Below, one piece after another: positions 44,047 through 54,716 of a stretch of DNA of 64,000 nucleotides; the first letter of the stretch is position 1, and each line of letters opens with the position of its first letter. Source of the stretch: Tardiphaga sp. vice304 (GTDB lineage Bacteria > Pseudomonadota > Alphaproteobacteria > Rhizobiales > Xanthobacteraceae); NCBI RefSeq assembly GCF_007018905.1, contig NZ_CP041402.1, forward strand, positions 898,501 through 962,500. The letters are read 5' to 3'. Both the position numbers and the translations under genes were made by a program. The notes beneath the pieces are model-generated. The model did no database searches, was not told the DNA's origin, and saw only the letters and a list, made by a program, of their open reading frames with translations.

Positions 44047-44198
44047 TTTTCCCTCTCCCCTTGTGGGAGAGGGTGGATCGACCGCGTAGCGGTCGAGACG
44101 GGTGAGGGGGTGCCGCAAACTCCGAGCCTCGCCACTCGCCCTCATCCGACGCGGACTTCGTCCGCGCCACCTTCTCCCACAAGGGGAGAAGGAAGGAA
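44047..44198. repeat. Palindromic repeat (CTCCCCTTGTGGGAG family, family D copy 2)
   Basis: CTCCCCTTGTGGGAGAGGGT at the left and CCACCTTCTCCCACAAGGGG at the right, with a GACCGCGTAGCGGTC hairpin and GTGAGGGGGTGCCG inside. It matches the layout of the copy at 41971-42124 but has a different central hairpin. It lies between the convergent DUF2125 and prephenate dehydrogenase genes. Confidence 0.9.
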
Positions 44199-44208
44199 GA
44201 GAGCGCTA

Positions 44209-45147
44209 CTACTCCGCCTTCTTCAGCGCCGTATGCTTGCGTCCGAAATCCGCCGCCGCTTCGTCCTGGCCGATGCTGACGATGCCGCGGCGGATCGCGC
44301 GGGTGCGCGTGAAGTGCTCGAACAAGGCCTCGCCGTCGCCGCGGCGGATCGCGCGGGTCAGCTTCGACAGGTCCTCCTGAAACGCGCCGAGCATTTCCAG
44401 TACGCCGTCCTTGTTGGCGAGAAACACGTCGCGCCACATCGTCGGATCGGACGCCGCGATGCGGGTGAAATCGCGGAAGCCGCCGGCGGAGAATTTCAAC
44501 ACTTCCGAGCGGGTGACGTCCTCGAGCTCGTCGGCTGTGCCGACGATCGTATAGGCGATCAGATGGGGCAGGTGGCTGGTGACGGCCAGCACGAGGTCAT
44601 GGCGCTCGGCGTCCATGATCTCGACATTGGCGCCGAGTGCGCTCCAGAACTGCTCCAGCTTTTCGACCGCCGCGGCGTCGGCGCCGTCCGGCGGCGTGAG
44701 AATGCACCAGCGGTTGCTGAACAATTCGGCGAAGCCGGAATCCGGCCCGGAATTCTCGGTGCCGGCGACGGGATGGCCGGGGATGAAGTGCACGTGATCC
44801 GGCAAATGCGCGGCCATTGCCTTCAGCACCGATGACTTCACCGAACCGACGTCGGAGACGATTGCCCCCTTCATCAGATGCGGCCCGATGCTCTCCGCGA
44901 CCGCGCCGGACACGCCGACCGGCACGCAGGCGATCACCAGATCGGCGTCCTTGATCGCGCTGGCATTGTCGTCCGCGATGCGGTCGGCGAGCTTGATCTC
45001 GACCGCACGCGCCCGCACCGAAGCGGACGCATCGGTCGCCACCAACTCGCCGGCCAGACCAAGCTGCTGGATGCCGCGCGCCAGCGACGAGCCGATCAGT
45101 CCAAGCCCGATCAGCGCGATGCGCCTGAAAGGCGGCTGAGCAGTCAC
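44209..45147 (-). CDS. tyrA: Prephenate/arogenate dehydrogenase family protein
   Basis: 312 residues. N-terminal Rossmann fold with IALIGLGLIGSSLARGI near 9-25 binding NAD(P), then DVGSVKSSV, HFIPGHPVAGTENSGP with the catalytic His, and a C-terminal helical domain with AVTSHLPHLIAY. It oxidatively decarboxylates prephenate or arogenate on the tyrosine path. The start GTG at 45147 overlaps the hisC stop by four bases, so the longer frame upstream is not used. It closes the operon chorismate mutase - hisC - tyrA. Confidence 0.93.
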   Translation of the reverse strand: MTAQPPFRRIALIGLGLIGSSLARGIQQLGLAGELVATDASASVRARAVEIKLADRIADDNASAIKDADLVIACVPVGVSGAVAESIGPHLMKGAIVSDVGSVKSSVLKAMAAHLPDHVHFIPGHPVAGTENSGPDSGFAELFSNRWCILTPPDGADAAAVEKLEQFWSALGANVEIMDAERHDLVLAVTSHLPHLIAYTIVGTADELEDVTRSEVLKFSAGGFRDFTRIAASDPTMWRDVFLANKDGVLEMLGAFQEDLSKLTRAIRRGDGEALFEHFTRTRAIRRGIVSIGQDEAAADFGRKHTALKKAE

Positions 45148-46256
45148 TTCGTCTCCGGCGTATTGGCCGTCATGAAGGCGCGGAACGTTTCGATGAAGAA
45201 GCGGTTGGCTTCCTCGGTGCCGATCGTCATGCGCAGCGCGTTGGGCAGGCCGTAGCTGGCGACCGAGCGCAGCACCAGGCCGCGATGGGTCAGGTAGGCG
45301 TCGGCTTCCAGCGCGGTCTTGCCCGGCGTATCCGGGAAATGCATCAGGATGAAGTTCGCCACGCTGGGCGTCACCTTGATTCCGAGTTTGCTGACTTCCT
45401 CGGTCAGCCAGTTGCGCCACTTCACGGTGAAGGCCTGAGACATCTCGACATGTGCGGTGTCCTCGATCGCCGCCACCGCGCCGAGCATCGCCGGCGCCGA
45501 GACGTTGAACGGCCCGCGGATGCGGTTCATCGCGTCGATGATGTGGGCCGGGCCATACATCCAGCCAATCCGCAAGGCTGCGAGGCCGTGCACCTTGGAG
45601 AAGGTGTAGGACACCACGGTGTTCTCGGTCGTGCTCGCCAGCTCCAAGCCGCTGTCGTAGTCGGGACGGCAGACGTAGTCGGCATAGGCCGCGTCCAGCA
45701 CCAGAATGACATGCGAGGGCAGGCCGGCATGCAGCCGCTTGACCTCGTCATAGGGCAGAAAAGTGCCGGTCGGGTTGTTCGGATTGGCCAGCCACACCAG
45801 CTTGGTGCGCGGGCTCACCGCGGCCAGGATTGCGTCGACGTTGCAGGTGAAGTCGGTTTCCGCCGCGATCACATTGGTGGCGCCGTTCGCCGAGGTGGCG
45901 ATCGGGTAGACCAGAAAGCCATGCGTGGTGTGGATCGCCTCGTCGCCGGGGCCGAGATAGGTGTGGGCGATCAGGTTCAGCAACTCGTCGGAACCGGCGC
46001 CGCAGATGATGCGCGCGGGATCGAGGCTGTAACGGCGGCCGATCGCTTCGCGCAGTACCTTCGACGTGCCTTCCGGATAATCCTCGAGATGCGCGGCGGT
46101 CGCGGCCACAGCCTCCTTGGCGCGCGGCGAGGGGCCGAACGGGGTCTCGTTGGAAGACAGCTTGTAGGTCTTGCGGCCGGCTTCGACCACCGGGCTCTTG
46201 CCGGGGGTGTAGGGCGCAATATCGAGAATGCCGGCTTTCGGCACGGGACGGGACAT
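45144..46256 (-). CDS. hisC: Histidinol-phosphate/aromatic aminotransferase
   Basis: 370 residues, a class II pyridoxal-phosphate aminotransferase of the HisC type. KLSSNETPFGPSPRA near 34, WLANPNNPTGT near 160, DAAYADYV near 195 and YTFSKVHGLAALRIGW with the PLP lysine near 224 are all present. Set between chorismate mutase and prephenate dehydrogenase, it probably transaminates aromatic 2-oxo acids as well as, or instead of, imidazole acetol phosphate. GGAG six bases before the ATG at 46256 supports the start. Confidence 0.93.
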   Translation of the reverse strand: MSRPVPKAGILDIAPYTPGKSPVVEAGRKTYKLSSNETPFGPSPRAKEAVAATAAHLEDYPEGTSKVLREAIGRRYSLDPARIICGAGSDELLNLIAHTYLGPGDEAIHTTHGFLVYPIATSANGATNVIAAETDFTCNVDAILAAVSPRTKLVWLANPNNPTGTFLPYDEVKRLHAGLPSHVILVLDAAYADYVCRPDYDSGLELASTTENTVVSYTFSKVHGLAALRIGWMYGPAHIIDAMNRIRGPFNVSAPAMLGAVAAIEDTAHVEMSQAFTVKWRNWLTEEVSKLGIKVTPSVANFILMHFPDTPGKTALEADAYLTHRGLVLRSVASYGLPNALRMTIGTEEANRFFIETFRAFMTANTPETK

Positions 46257-46298
46257 CTTCAACTCCAGACGATCAATTTGCTTGGGGATCACGAGGCC

Positions 46299-47132
46299 CT
46301 AGCCGGGCACGGTATAGCGGGTTGCGTGGCTGCCGACGAGGGCAGAGGAGCGCACCGAGGCGCCGGCCGCGATCAACGCGGCCTTGATATGCTCCAGGCT
46401 GGTGGCGGACGTGATCGAGATCAGCAGTGCCGCGCCGTCGAACGCGGTATCGGGCACTGCCACGATCTCGGCCAGCGGCGACAGCGCGCGCGCGGTCTCG
46501 GCGTTCCAGCCGGACACCCGCACGCTCCACATCTCGACCTCTGTCACCATCGCGCTGTCGGCAACGCGCGACACCACGAACACCGGCAGCGCGGCGGGAT
46601 GGTCGGCGCGCTCGATGAACGGCAGCCGGGCGATGATTTTCGGCATGCCCTGCGGCTCCAACTCAAGCCACCACGGCGTCCGGCTCGACGTCGCCGACAC
46701 CAGCGCCAGGTCGCCTTTGGACTTGGCGACGGCCTCGACGGCGGCCTGGGCGCTGAAATGCGCCACATAGGGCACCGTAAAGCCGAAGTGGAAGCGCGCG
46801 GAATCCCGCATCGCCGGCTCGCCGAGCGACAGGTCGGCATGCACCGAGAACGGCGCCTGCACATACGTGAAAGTGGAAATGATGACCCGCCAGATGCTCT
46901 CAACGGTGTCGATCGGCAGGATGCCGCGGTGGCGCTGTACCAGCCTGCGCATCATGTCGGCCTCGCGCGCCGGGCGGAACGCGGAGCCCACCTCCTGGGT
47001 CTGCTTCACCGAGATCAGCCGGTCGATGATGTCGCCGCGCTGCATCAAGAGCGAATGGACCTGCGCGTCGATGCTGTCGATCTCCTGGCGGAGCACTTCC
47101 AGCGACGGCGGGGCAGGTGGCTTGGTGGACAT
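46299..47132 (-). CDS. Chorismate mutase with a C-terminal prephenate-dehydratase-like domain
   Basis: 277 residues. Residues about 10-95 are an AroQ-type helical chorismate mutase (LRQEIDSIDAQVHSLLMQRG, SAFRPAREADMMRRL), producing prephenate. Residues about 96-277 look like a prephenate dehydratase fold, with GDLALVSATSS and a closing ACT-like stretch, but the Thr-Arg-Phe catalytic motif cannot be found: the matching place reads ALPVFVVSR. A structural or regulatory role for that half is possible. It is the first gene of the aromatic operon; the ATG at 47132 begins the family match, and codons further up run into a repeat. Confidence 0.8.
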   Translation of the reverse strand: MSTKPPAPPSLEVLRQEIDSIDAQVHSLLMQRGDIIDRLISVKQTQEVGSAFRPAREADMMRRLVQRHRGILPIDTVESIWRVIISTFTYVQAPFSVHADLSLGEPAMRDSARFHFGFTVPYVAHFSAQAAVEAVAKSKGDLALVSATSSRTPWWLELEPQGMPKIIARLPFIERADHPAALPVFVVSRVADSAMVTEVEMWSVRVSGWNAETARALSPLAEIVAVPDTAFDGAALLISITSATSLEHIKAALIAAGASVRSSALVGSHATRYTVPG

Positions 47133-47170
47133 GGCGAGACCTTGGCGGTTTGACTGAGGCCTATCCGCCG

Positions 47171-47258
47171 TCATTGCGAGGAGCGAAGCGACGAAGCAAT
47201 CCAGTCCTTGCCGAGTTCGTGGCTCTGGATTGCCGCGTCGCTTCGCTCCTCGCAATGA
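47171..47258. repeat. Interspersed palindromic repeat, family A copy 3
   Basis: TCATTGCGAGGAGCGAAGCG at the left, CGCTTCGCTCCTCGCAATGA at the right, with CAATCCAG/CTGGATTG inside: a compact hairpin nearly identical to the copy at 8741-8830. It lies between the divergent chorismate mutase gene and the metX leader. Confidence 0.92.
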
Positions 47259-47378
47259 CGGGGGAGAGGCAGGTGTTCTCCTCCAAGCCCGGAGAACGCG
47301 CAAGAGCGCCGGACGCTGGGAGGTATCGTTCTCCGCATCTTGACGGAGGGGCACCGTGGGACTAATATCTCAAGACTT

Positions 47379-47437
47379 CGTGGTCATTTGAGCCGGCCGG
47401 CTTGCAGCCACGTTAAATAATTCGCTAAACAGGCCGG
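47379..47437 (+). promoter_or_regulatory. SAM-II riboswitch aptamer before metX
   Basis: CGTGG at 47379 pairs with CCACG at 47408-47412 to form P1; the loop contains CATTTGAGCCGGCCGGCTTG and the downstream part reads TTAAATAATTCGCTAAAC, all conserved SAM-II features. CCGGCC in the loop (47393-47398) can pair with GGCCGG at 47432-47437 as the pseudoknot. It should bind S-adenosylmethionine and lower metX-metW expression. Confidence 0.93.
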
Positions 47438-47456
47438 GGACAGTTTGATCCCGGCC
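47432..47456 (+). promoter_or_regulatory. Candidate antiterminator hairpin of the metX leader
   Basis: GGCCGGGGA at 47432-47440 can pair with TCCCGGCC at 47449-47456. This pairing uses both the 3' strand of the SAM-II pseudoknot and the 5' strand of the terminator, so it excludes each of them. Confidence 0.6.
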
Positions 47457-47484
47457 GAACCTATGTTCAGGCCGGGTTTTTTTT
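47450..47484 (+). terminator. Rho-independent terminator in the metX leader
   Basis: CCCGGCCGAAC-CTAT-GTTCAGGCCGGG makes an 11-bp stem with one bulged A and a four-base loop, followed by T8 (47477-47484). It lies 45 bases before metX and 13 bases after the SAM-II aptamer, as expected for a transcription attenuator. Confidence 0.88.
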
Positions 47485-47529
47485 ATGGCTTGTCCGTGCT
47501 GAGAACCTCCCGAGGAGGCCGGTATCAAG

Positions 47530-48723
47530 ATGGTCACGATCCAATCGGTAAAAGGCCCGGTCAAGGCCGACGAACGCGGGCAGGAGGCGGACCATCCGAC
47601 CTCGCAGGTCGCGCTGTTCGGCGCCGACCAGCCGCTGCGGCTGGATTGCGGCATCGATCTCGCCCCGTTCCAGATCGCCTACCAGGCCTACGGCACGCTG
47701 AATGCCGACAAGTCCAACGCCATTCTGGTCTGCCATGCTTTGACCGGCGATCAGCACGTCTTCAATACCCATCCGGTGACCGGCAAGCCCGGCTGGTGGC
47801 AGACCCTGGTCGGCCCCGGCAAGGCGCTCGATACCGACCGCTACTTCATCATCTGCTCCAACGTGCTCGGTGGCTGCATGGGGTCGACCGGCCCCGCCTC
47901 GACCAACCCCGCCACCGGCAAGGTGTGGGGGCTGGATTTCCCGGTCATCACCATCCCCGACATGGTGCGCGCGCAGGCGATGCTGATCGATCGGCTCGGT
48001 ATCGATCAATTGTTCAGCGTGGTCGGCGGCTCGATGGGCGGCATGCAGACGCTGCAATGGACCGCGGCCTATCCTGACCGCGTGTTCTCCGCGCTGGCGG
48101 TCGCCTGCAGCACGCGGCATTCGGCGCAGAACATCGCGTTTCACGAACTCGGCCGCCAGGCGGTGATGGCCGATCCCGACTGGCGCGGCGGCCGCTATTT
48201 CGAGGAGGGCGTGCATCCGCATCGCGGCCTCGGCGTCGCACGGATGGCCGCGCACATCACTTATCTCTCCGACGCCGCGTTGCATCGCAAGTTCGGCCGC
48301 CGCATGCAGGACAGGGATCTGCCGACCTTCTCGTTCGATGCCGATTTCCAGGTCGAGAGCTATCTGCGTTACCAGGGCTCGTCGTTCGTCGAGCGCTTCG
48401 ACGCCAACTCCTATCTATATCTCACCCGAGCGATGGACTACTTCGACATCGCCGCCGATCATGACGGCGTGCTCGCGGAAGCGTTTCGCGATACCAAGAC
48501 GCGGTTCTGCCTGATGTCCTTCACATCCGACTGGCTGTTTCCGACCTCGGAATCGCGCAACGTCGTGCATGCGCTGAACGCCGGCGGCGTCCGGGTCTCG
48601 TTCGCGGAAATCGAAACCGACAGGGGGCACGACGCCTTCCTGCTCGACGTGCCGGAATTCCTCGAGATCGCCCGTGCCTTCCTGGATTCCGCGGCCTCGG
48701 TGCGTGGCCTGGTGGAGAAGTAG
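47530..48723 (+). CDS. metX: Homoserine O-acetyltransferase/O-succinyltransferase
   Basis: 397 residues, alpha/beta-hydrolase fold. GGSMGGMQ with the catalytic Ser168, SDWLFP with the Asp and DRGHDAFL with the His complete the triad. The enzyme acylates homoserine, the first committed step of methionine synthesis; whether it uses acetyl-CoA or succinyl-CoA cannot be settled here. It is preceded by a SAM-II riboswitch and attenuator and is followed by metW, whose start lies one base after the stop. Confidence 0.95.
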   Translation: MVTIQSVKGPVKADERGQEADHPTSQVALFGADQPLRLDCGIDLAPFQIAYQAYGTLNADKSNAILVCHALTGDQHVFNTHPVTGKPGWWQTLVGPGKALDTDRYFIICSNVLGGCMGSTGPASTNPATGKVWGLDFPVITIPDMVRAQAMLIDRLGIDQLFSVVGGSMGGMQTLQWTAAYPDRVFSALAVACSTRHSAQNIAFHELGRQAVMADPDWRGGRYFEEGVHPHRGLGVARMAAHITYLSDAALHRKFGRRMQDRDLPTFSFDADFQVESYLRYQGSSFVERFDANSYLYLTRAMDYFDIAADHDGVLAEAFRDTKTRFCLMSFTSDWLFPTSESRNVVHALNAGGVRVSFAEIETDRGHDAFLLDVPEFLEIARAFLDSAASVRGLVEK

Positions 48724-48724
48724 C

Positions 48725-49393
48725 ATGTCCGTTCTGCAAGAGGGCCTGCCGCTGCTGACGCCGACGACGAGCAACGAAGTAATCTACCGCGGCGATCACC
48801 TGCTGGTTGCCGGCATGATACCGAGCGGCTCGAAAGTGCTCGACGTTGGCTGCGGTGACGGCGATCTGCTGCAACTGCTGGAGACGCGCGGCATCGATGG
48901 CCGCGGCATCGAATTGTCGCGCGAGGGCGTCAATCACTGCGTCCGCAAGGGCCTCGCGGTGGTGCAGGGCGACGCCGACACCGACCTCGACAACTATCCC
49001 GACGATTCCTTCGACTATGTGATCCTGTCGCAAACCCTGCAGGCCACACGACAGCCGCGCGTGGTGCTGGAAAATCTGCTGCGTATCGGCCGCCGCGCGA
49101 TCGTCTCGTTTCCGAATTTCGGTTTCTGGAAGATGCGGTTGCAGTTGCTGGTCGGCGGCCACATGCCGCGCACCGAGAACCTGCCGGCGACGTGGTATGA
49201 CACGCCGAATATCCACTTCTGCACCATCAAGGACTTCGTCCAGCTATGCGACGAGACCAACGTCAAGATGGAGCGCGCCGTGGCGCTCGATCTCAACGGC
49301 CGGCCGTTGCGGCTGAACGCGCCGTGGTGGTTCTGGAACATGTTCGGCGAACAGGGCGTCTTCCTGCTCAGCCGCGCGGGCAAGATTCGTTAA
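48725..49393 (+). CDS. metW: Methionine biosynthesis protein MetW
   Basis: 222 residues, a methyltransferase-like fold with VLDVGCGDGDLLQLLE (SAM-binding motif I) near 38-53, QGDADTDLDNYPDDSFDYVILSQ-type motif and SFPNFGFWKMR. MetW acts with MetX and is needed for the first step of methionine synthesis in several bacteria. GGAGAAG overlaps the end of metX just before the ATG, so the two are coupled and share SAM-II control. Confidence 0.94.
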   Translation: MSVLQEGLPLLTPTTSNEVIYRGDHLLVAGMIPSGSKVLDVGCGDGDLLQLLETRGIDGRGIELSREGVNHCVRKGLAVVQGDADTDLDNYPDDSFDYVILSQTLQATRQPRVVLENLLRIGRRAIVSFPNFGFWKMRLQLLVGGHMPRTENLPATWYDTPNIHFCTIKDFVQLCDETNVKMERAVALDLNGRPLRLNAPWWFWNMFGEQGVFLLSRAGKIR

Positions 49394-49617
49394 CGAAAAA
49401 CCTGCGGATGATACCTTTTGCGGGTTCCCGCTGCATGGCTTCCGGCATTTTGATCGCTTTGCTGCATAGCTTTCACGCCTGAGGCATCAATGTGATCGCG
49501 ACGTCACGAAATGACCTCGCTTCGTGCCTTGCTCTGGCCACACCAAAATCTGTTCTAGCCATTCCGTTGTCGGCCTCAAAGGGGTCGATGAGTTCGGGGG
49601 CGTAACAAGGAATAGGT

Positions 49618-50229
49618 ATGGTTCAGTTCAATGCTTTCTACCGTGCGCTTCGCATTTCTGCGTTGGCGATGTGCTCGGTCCTCATCTTCGCGATCGCTAC
49701 TCCAGCTTCAGCAAAACCCAAGCACCGCGGGCATCACGCCCATTCACATTCTTACAAGCATCACGCAGCCGGCCATCGTCATCACGGCCGCCGTCACATG
49801 CGCATCTCGCGTCGCGAGGCGACGCTGCAGAGCGCGGACAGTGCCGCCGAATCCTTTTCGAACAACAGCAGCTTCGGTTCGTCCAACGTCGTTGCGGAAG
49901 CCCGGCGATACATCGGCGGCAATCCGACCGGTCGCGGCCGGTTGTGGTGCGCGCGCTTCATGAACATGGTGCTGCAGCGCTCCGGCCATCAGGGGACCGG
50001 CTCGGATATGGCGCGCTCTTTCTCGAGCTACGGCCAGCGCATCTCGGGCCCGCAGGTCGGCGCCATCGCCGTGATGTCGCGCGGCCGTCGCGGCGGCCAT
50101 GTCGGTGTCGTCAGCGGCATCGATGCGTCAGGCAATCCCATCATCGTGTCGGGCAACCATGGCAACCGCGTCGCGGAGTCGGTGTACTCGCGCGGCCGCA
50201 TCTACGCCTATGTGATGCCGACGAGCTGA
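49618..50229 (+). CDS. Secreted TIGR02594/CHAP-like cell-wall protein
   Basis: 203 residues. Signal peptide at about 1-32 ending in ASA, a His/Lys/Arg-rich part (HRGHHAHSHSYKHHAAGHRHH) at about 36-60, then a NlpC/P60-like domain from about 95 with GRGRLWCARFMNMVL holding the likely nucleophilic Cys and GGHVGVVSG holding the His. It is probably a peptidoglycan hydrolase of the periplasm. AAGGA lies ten bases before the ATG. The His-rich part might also bind metal. Both neighbours point elsewhere, so it seems independent. Confidence 0.82.
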   Translation: MVQFNAFYRALRISALAMCSVLIFAIATPASAKPKHRGHHAHSHSYKHHAAGHRHHGRRHMRISRREATLQSADSAAESFSNNSSFGSSNVVAEARRYIGGNPTGRGRLWCARFMNMVLQRSGHQGTGSDMARSFSSYGQRISGPQVGAIAVMSRGRRGGHVGVVSGIDASGNPIIVSGNHGNRVAESVYSRGRIYAYVMPTS

Positions 50230-50235
50230 GGCTCG

Positions 50236-50335
50236 TGTAGCCCGGATGAAGTCGCCGCGCCGCGTCTCGGCGCGGTGACGCAATCCGGGGCCGGCGTTGT
50301 GGATCGGCCGGCCCCGGATTGTCATCCGGGCTACA
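50236..50335. repeat. Palindromic repeat (TGTAGCCCGGATGA family, family F)
   Basis: TGTAGCCCGGATGA at the left and TCATCCGGGCTACA at the right are exact inverted repeats, and AATCCGGGGCCGG with CCGGCCCCGGATT make an inner stem. The right end overlaps the last codons of the MOSC gene and supplies its TAG stop. Confidence 0.92.
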
Positions 50336-51116
50336 GGAAGGTCGGCGCTTCCACTTCAATTGTATCGCCAGCGGCGACCACGCCGCCGCCGATCACCTCG
50401 GCATAGACGCCGAGATCGGCGTGGCCATAGGTCTTCTGCAACGTCGCGGGGATCGTGAGATCGCGCGCCGCGGTGTCGGGATCGACGTTGGTGGCGGCAC
50501 AGCGCACGATGCGCTTGACGATCTTCAGCCGGGCCCCGCCGATCGACAGCACCTGGTCCATCAGCTCGAATTCATGCCATGCCGGCCAACCCGCGACATG
50601 GAGATTGCCGCGAAACCGCAGCGGGTGCACGGACTGCCCGATCTCGCCTTCCAGCGCGGCCACGCTGGCGAGGTTGATGATCGACACCACCTTCCTGGCG
50701 ACGTCGGAAAAGCTGTGCCCGTCGGCGAACAGGATTTTCGGCGGCCCACGCAGATCGTCGGCAAAGTTCGCAGCGAAGAACTGCTCGATGGCCGTGCGCC
50801 CTTCGGCGCTGTCGAGATGGCCGCGCGCCGTCTCCTCGCCATTCTCGCGGATCGTCAGCACATGGCTGGCGTCGTCATAATGGGTGCGCAAGCCGGCCAG
50901 CCGCTCGTTGCGCATCAGCATCAGAAACTTCGTCTTGGGAAAATATTGCGGCGCCGCCGGGTCGAACCCGCTCGGCCCGTTCTCGATCGCATAGCGCCGG
51001 TCGCCTGGCAGGGGCTGGCCGACCGACAGCGTCACTTCGGAAAGCTGTTCGGGCGTCAGGCCCTTGACGGGGTAGCGATACAGGTTGGCGACGGAGGCGG
51101 GATGATTTTCAGGCAT
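50331..51116 (-). CDS. MOSC domain-containing protein
   Basis: 261 residues. N-terminal MOSC-type beta barrel (LYRYPVKGLTPEQLSEVTL near 12-30, GDRRYAIENG near 38) and a C-terminal MOSC domain with FRGNLHVAG and RIVRCAATNVDPDT, whose Cys is the expected molybdenum cofactor sulfur-binding residue. Such proteins bind Moco, in some cases as YiiM- or mARC-like reductases; the substrate is unknown. The stop codon lies in a palindromic repeat. It is divergent from clpB. Confidence 0.9.
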   Translation of the reverse strand: MPENHPASVANLYRYPVKGLTPEQLSEVTLSVGQPLPGDRRYAIENGPSGFDPAAPQYFPKTKFLMLMRNERLAGLRTHYDDASHVLTIRENGEETARGHLDSAEGRTAIEQFFAANFADDLRGPPKILFADGHSFSDVARKVVSIINLASVAALEGEIGQSVHPLRFRGNLHVAGWPAWHEFELMDQVLSIGGARLKIVKRIVRCAATNVDPDTAARDLTIPATLQKTYGHADLGVYAEVIGGGVVAAGDTIEVEAPTFL

Positions 51117-51339
51117 CGCCTGATTTAAGCGAATTTCGCCGGGCGCACCAGATTGGCCAAAATTTTCTGCCGCTCTCTTCCGCTCCAGCCAAAGCTGCCC
51201 ATATTTGCATCAAACCGGGTTTTAGACCGGCGACGACCGTGTCCGGTTGACGACTGTCAATGCGGAGCCGCGGAAACCCAGTGAAGATGCCTCTTTCGTG
51301 CCTTCGGGGCGAAAATGGCAGGCCGAGGGACATCGAACC

Positions 51340-53976
<2,637 letters not shown>

Positions 53977-53983
53977 GTGAAAC

Positions 53984-54015
53984 ACGGGGCCGCACGCTTG
54001 CCGTTGCGGCCCCGT
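53984..54015 (+). terminator. GC-rich hairpin after clpB, likely terminator without T-run
   Basis: ACGGGGCCGCA and TGCGGCCCCGT form a perfect 11-bp stem with a 10-base loop, 8 bases after the clpB stop. No T-run follows, so it may stop transcription only weakly or protect the 3' end. Confidence 0.55.
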
Positions 54016-54074
54016 AGCGCATGATCCACAATTTCCGGCGGCGACGGCGCAGCGCAGACGAGGACGATACGTTC

Positions 54075-54710
54075 ATGCGAATTCTGTTGGTAGGAGCGAC
54101 CGGTCTTGTCGGCGCCACCGTGCTGACGAGACTGCTGGCTGACGACCGGATCGAGGCCGTGATTGCGCCGACGCGACATCCGCTCGCGGCCCATACGAAG
54201 CTGGAGAACCCCATCGTCGACTTTGCGCAACTCCCCGTCGACGCCGCATGGTGGACGGTGGATGGCGCGATCTGCACGTTGGGCACGACGCGCGCCAAGG
54301 CCGGGTCGGATGCGGCCTTTCGCCAGGTCGATCACGATTTCCCGCTCGCCGTCGCGCGGCTGGTGCGCGAGCACGGGGCGACCCGCTTCGCGCTCAATTC
54401 CTCCATGGGGGCGGATGCATCGTCGCGCTTGCTCTATCCACGCACCAAGGGCGAGGTGGAGCGCGACTTGCAGGCGCTGGCATTCCCGTCATTGACGATC
54501 GTTCGGCCAGGCCTGATCGGCGGCGAGCGCAATGAATTTCGCGCCGCTGAGCGCATCGCGTCTGTCGTGCTTGGCATGCTCGGGCCGCTGCTGCCGCGAC
54601 GCTACCGCATCAGCCCCGCGACGGCGATCGCCGATGCTTTGATAGATGGGGCAATTGAGGGAACTCCTGGCATTTACATCGTCGAGGCCGAGCGGCTTTC
54701 CGGCGATTAA
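54075..54710 (+). CDS. NAD(P)-binding Rossmann-fold protein (SDR/epimerase type)
   Basis: 211 residues. RILLVGATGLVGATVLTRLL at the start is a dinucleotide-binding loop of the NmrA/HTATIP2-like kind, and RFALNSSMGADASSRLLYPRTKGEVERDL includes a YxxxK-type catalytic pair (Y...K). IVRPGLIGG follows. Probably a short atypical reductase, substrate unknown. I use the ATG at 54075 with GAGGA upstream; an earlier ATG at 54021 adds a basic 18-residue extension unlike the family. It is convergent with the spermidine-synthase-like gene, 6 bases apart. Confidence 0.85.
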   Translation: MRILLVGATGLVGATVLTRLLADDRIEAVIAPTRHPLAAHTKLENPIVDFAQLPVDAAWWTVDGAICTLGTTRAKAGSDAAFRQVDHDFPLAVARLVREHGATRFALNSSMGADASSRLLYPRTKGEVERDLQALAFPSLTIVRPGLIGGERNEFRAAERIASVVLGMLGPLLPRRYRISPATAIADALIDGAIEGTPGIYIVEAERLSGD

Positions 54711-54716
54711 GCGTCG

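Noticed and set aside
8741..50335. CRISPR array or insertion sequence as the source of the repeats
   Set aside because: The repeats are single, dispersed palindromes without regular spacers, and no cas, transposase or integrase gene occurs in the window.
51130..51339. A heat-shock (sigma-32) promoter before clpB
   Set aside because: CCCATATTT near 51196 resembles the -10 box, but no CTTGAA-type -35 box lies at the right distance, so I do not call it.
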